A stretch of 6,574 bases of DNA from an uncultured Dysgonomonas sp. (GTDB lineage Bacteria; Bacteroidota; Bacteroidia; Bacteroidales; Dysgonomonadaceae): the NCBI GenBank assembly GCA_945292135.1, contig CALYRA010000070.1, positions 1-6,574 on the forward strand, read 5' to 3'. The translations under genes were made by a program, and so were the position numbers. Shown here piece after piece: positions 6,196 to 6,574 of the stretch (positions within the stretch are counted from its first letter, which is position 1; every line of letters begins with the position of its first letter). The notes beneath the pieces are model-generated. The model did no database searches, had not been told where the DNA came from, and saw only the letters and a list, made by a program, of their open reading frames with translations.

Positions 6196-6574
6196 GCATT
6201 TAATAATAAGATATTCTTTGTAATAATATTGGCATTCATTTGATATAGCGCAATCAAAATATGTCGATGGATTTAGCTTCAATCGTCCTATTTATTCGAG
6301 TTTTTAACTTTACCCATAGGTCTTTTTCAGTATTAATACTGATGGAATAAGTATCTTTTACATACCTTTTCGAATAGAGATAAAAGATATATGATAAACA
6401 AAAAATTGCTGAAAATTACTATAAAGGAAAGTTTTATGACATTTTTGCGATCCATTAGACCGAAGAAGCAGAATTAATCTTTATAACAAATATCATTTTA
6501 TTATATCAATATTATTTCTATTAAAAGGAAAGGATAATAAAAACGAAAATAAATGATTATAATATAAAATTCAT
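6196..6574. other. AT-rich region without a confident gene
   Basis: These 379 bases after the terminator are strongly A+T-rich. Apart from the tentative minus-strand small gene or remnant at 6254-6455, I see only short open frames without family resemblance, no RNA gene, no clear repeat and no convincing Bacteroidota promoter (TTTG plus TAnnTTTG at 19-21 bp). A GATATTTG on the minus strand (6487-6494) is one base from the -7 consensus and would suit the minus-strand frame, but its upstream TTTG partner is lacking. Confidence 0.5.
6254..6455 (-). pseudogene. possible small membrane protein gene, apparently frameshifted (tentative)
   Basis: On the minus strand an ATG at 6455 opens a 40-codon frame to a stop at 6333. 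It starts MDRKNVIKLSFIVIFSNFLF and continues IIYLLSLFEKVCKR, i.e. a short basic start and one membrane helix. A second frame, open from 6415 to the stop at 6254, overlaps it. After its own hydrophobic stretch it reads SKRYVKDTYSISINTEKDLW and then VKLKTRINRTIEAKSIDIF, which looks like real protein sequence. A one-base indel in the overlap, for example in the A-run (plus strand) at 6400-6405, would join them into a ~66-residue helix-plus-charged-tail protein. I recognise no family. There is no Shine-Dalgarno sequence. It converges on the bidirectional terminator at 6166-6195, which fits a gene end here. It could also be chance. Confidence 0.25.

Noticed and set aside
6261..6350. Plus-strand 29-codon hydrophobic frame
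   Set aside because: It is too short, lacks a ribosome-binding context and family resemblance, and lies antisense to the more protein-like minus-strand frame.
6391..6477. Plus-strand 28-codon frame in the tail region
   Set aside because: It is short and basic with no recognisable family, and it overlaps the better minus-strand candidate.

Overview
This is an AT-rich chromosomal segment from a member of the Bacteroidota, most likely Bacteroidales. The evidence is an ECF sigma gene followed by a single-pass protein with an outer-membrane barrel, a NigD-like lipoprotein with an acidic stretch after the lipobox cysteine, near absence of Shine-Dalgarno sequences, and the style of the NuoM/NuoN and ExbB/ExbD proteins. 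The six well-supported complete genes and the partial one all read rightward.

Positions 1-2044 are the 3' end of a complex I operon: the last ~186 codons of nuoM (cut by the window edge), then a complete nuoN. Positions 2141-3286 hold exbB and exbD, the inner-membrane motor that uses proton-motive force to energise TonB-dependent outer-membrane transport. No tonB follows them.

Positions 3344-6195 are the most interesting part. A strong hairpin lies just before an ECF sigma factor gene. That gene overlaps by 4 bp (ATGA) a 431-codon gene whose product has a short cytoplasmic anti-sigma-like segment, a serine-rich tether, one inner-membrane helix, a ~107-residue periplasmic linker and a C-terminal ~8-stranded outer-membrane barrel. 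This is the layout of the dual membrane-spanning anti-sigma factors (Dma, with partner sigma Das of the ECF21 group) that I recall being described in Bacteroides thetaiotaomicron as regulators of outer-membrane vesicle formation. A NigD-like lipoprotein gene follows and the unit closes with a clear intrinsic terminator at 6166-6195. I infer a three-gene envelope-sensing unit: barrel/tether protein senses, sigma responds, lipoprotein is a possible output.

Positions 6196-6574 hold no solid gene. On the minus strand two overlapping short open frames (6254-6455) together read like a small single-helix membrane protein broken by one frameshift, convergent with the lipoprotein gene across the terminator.
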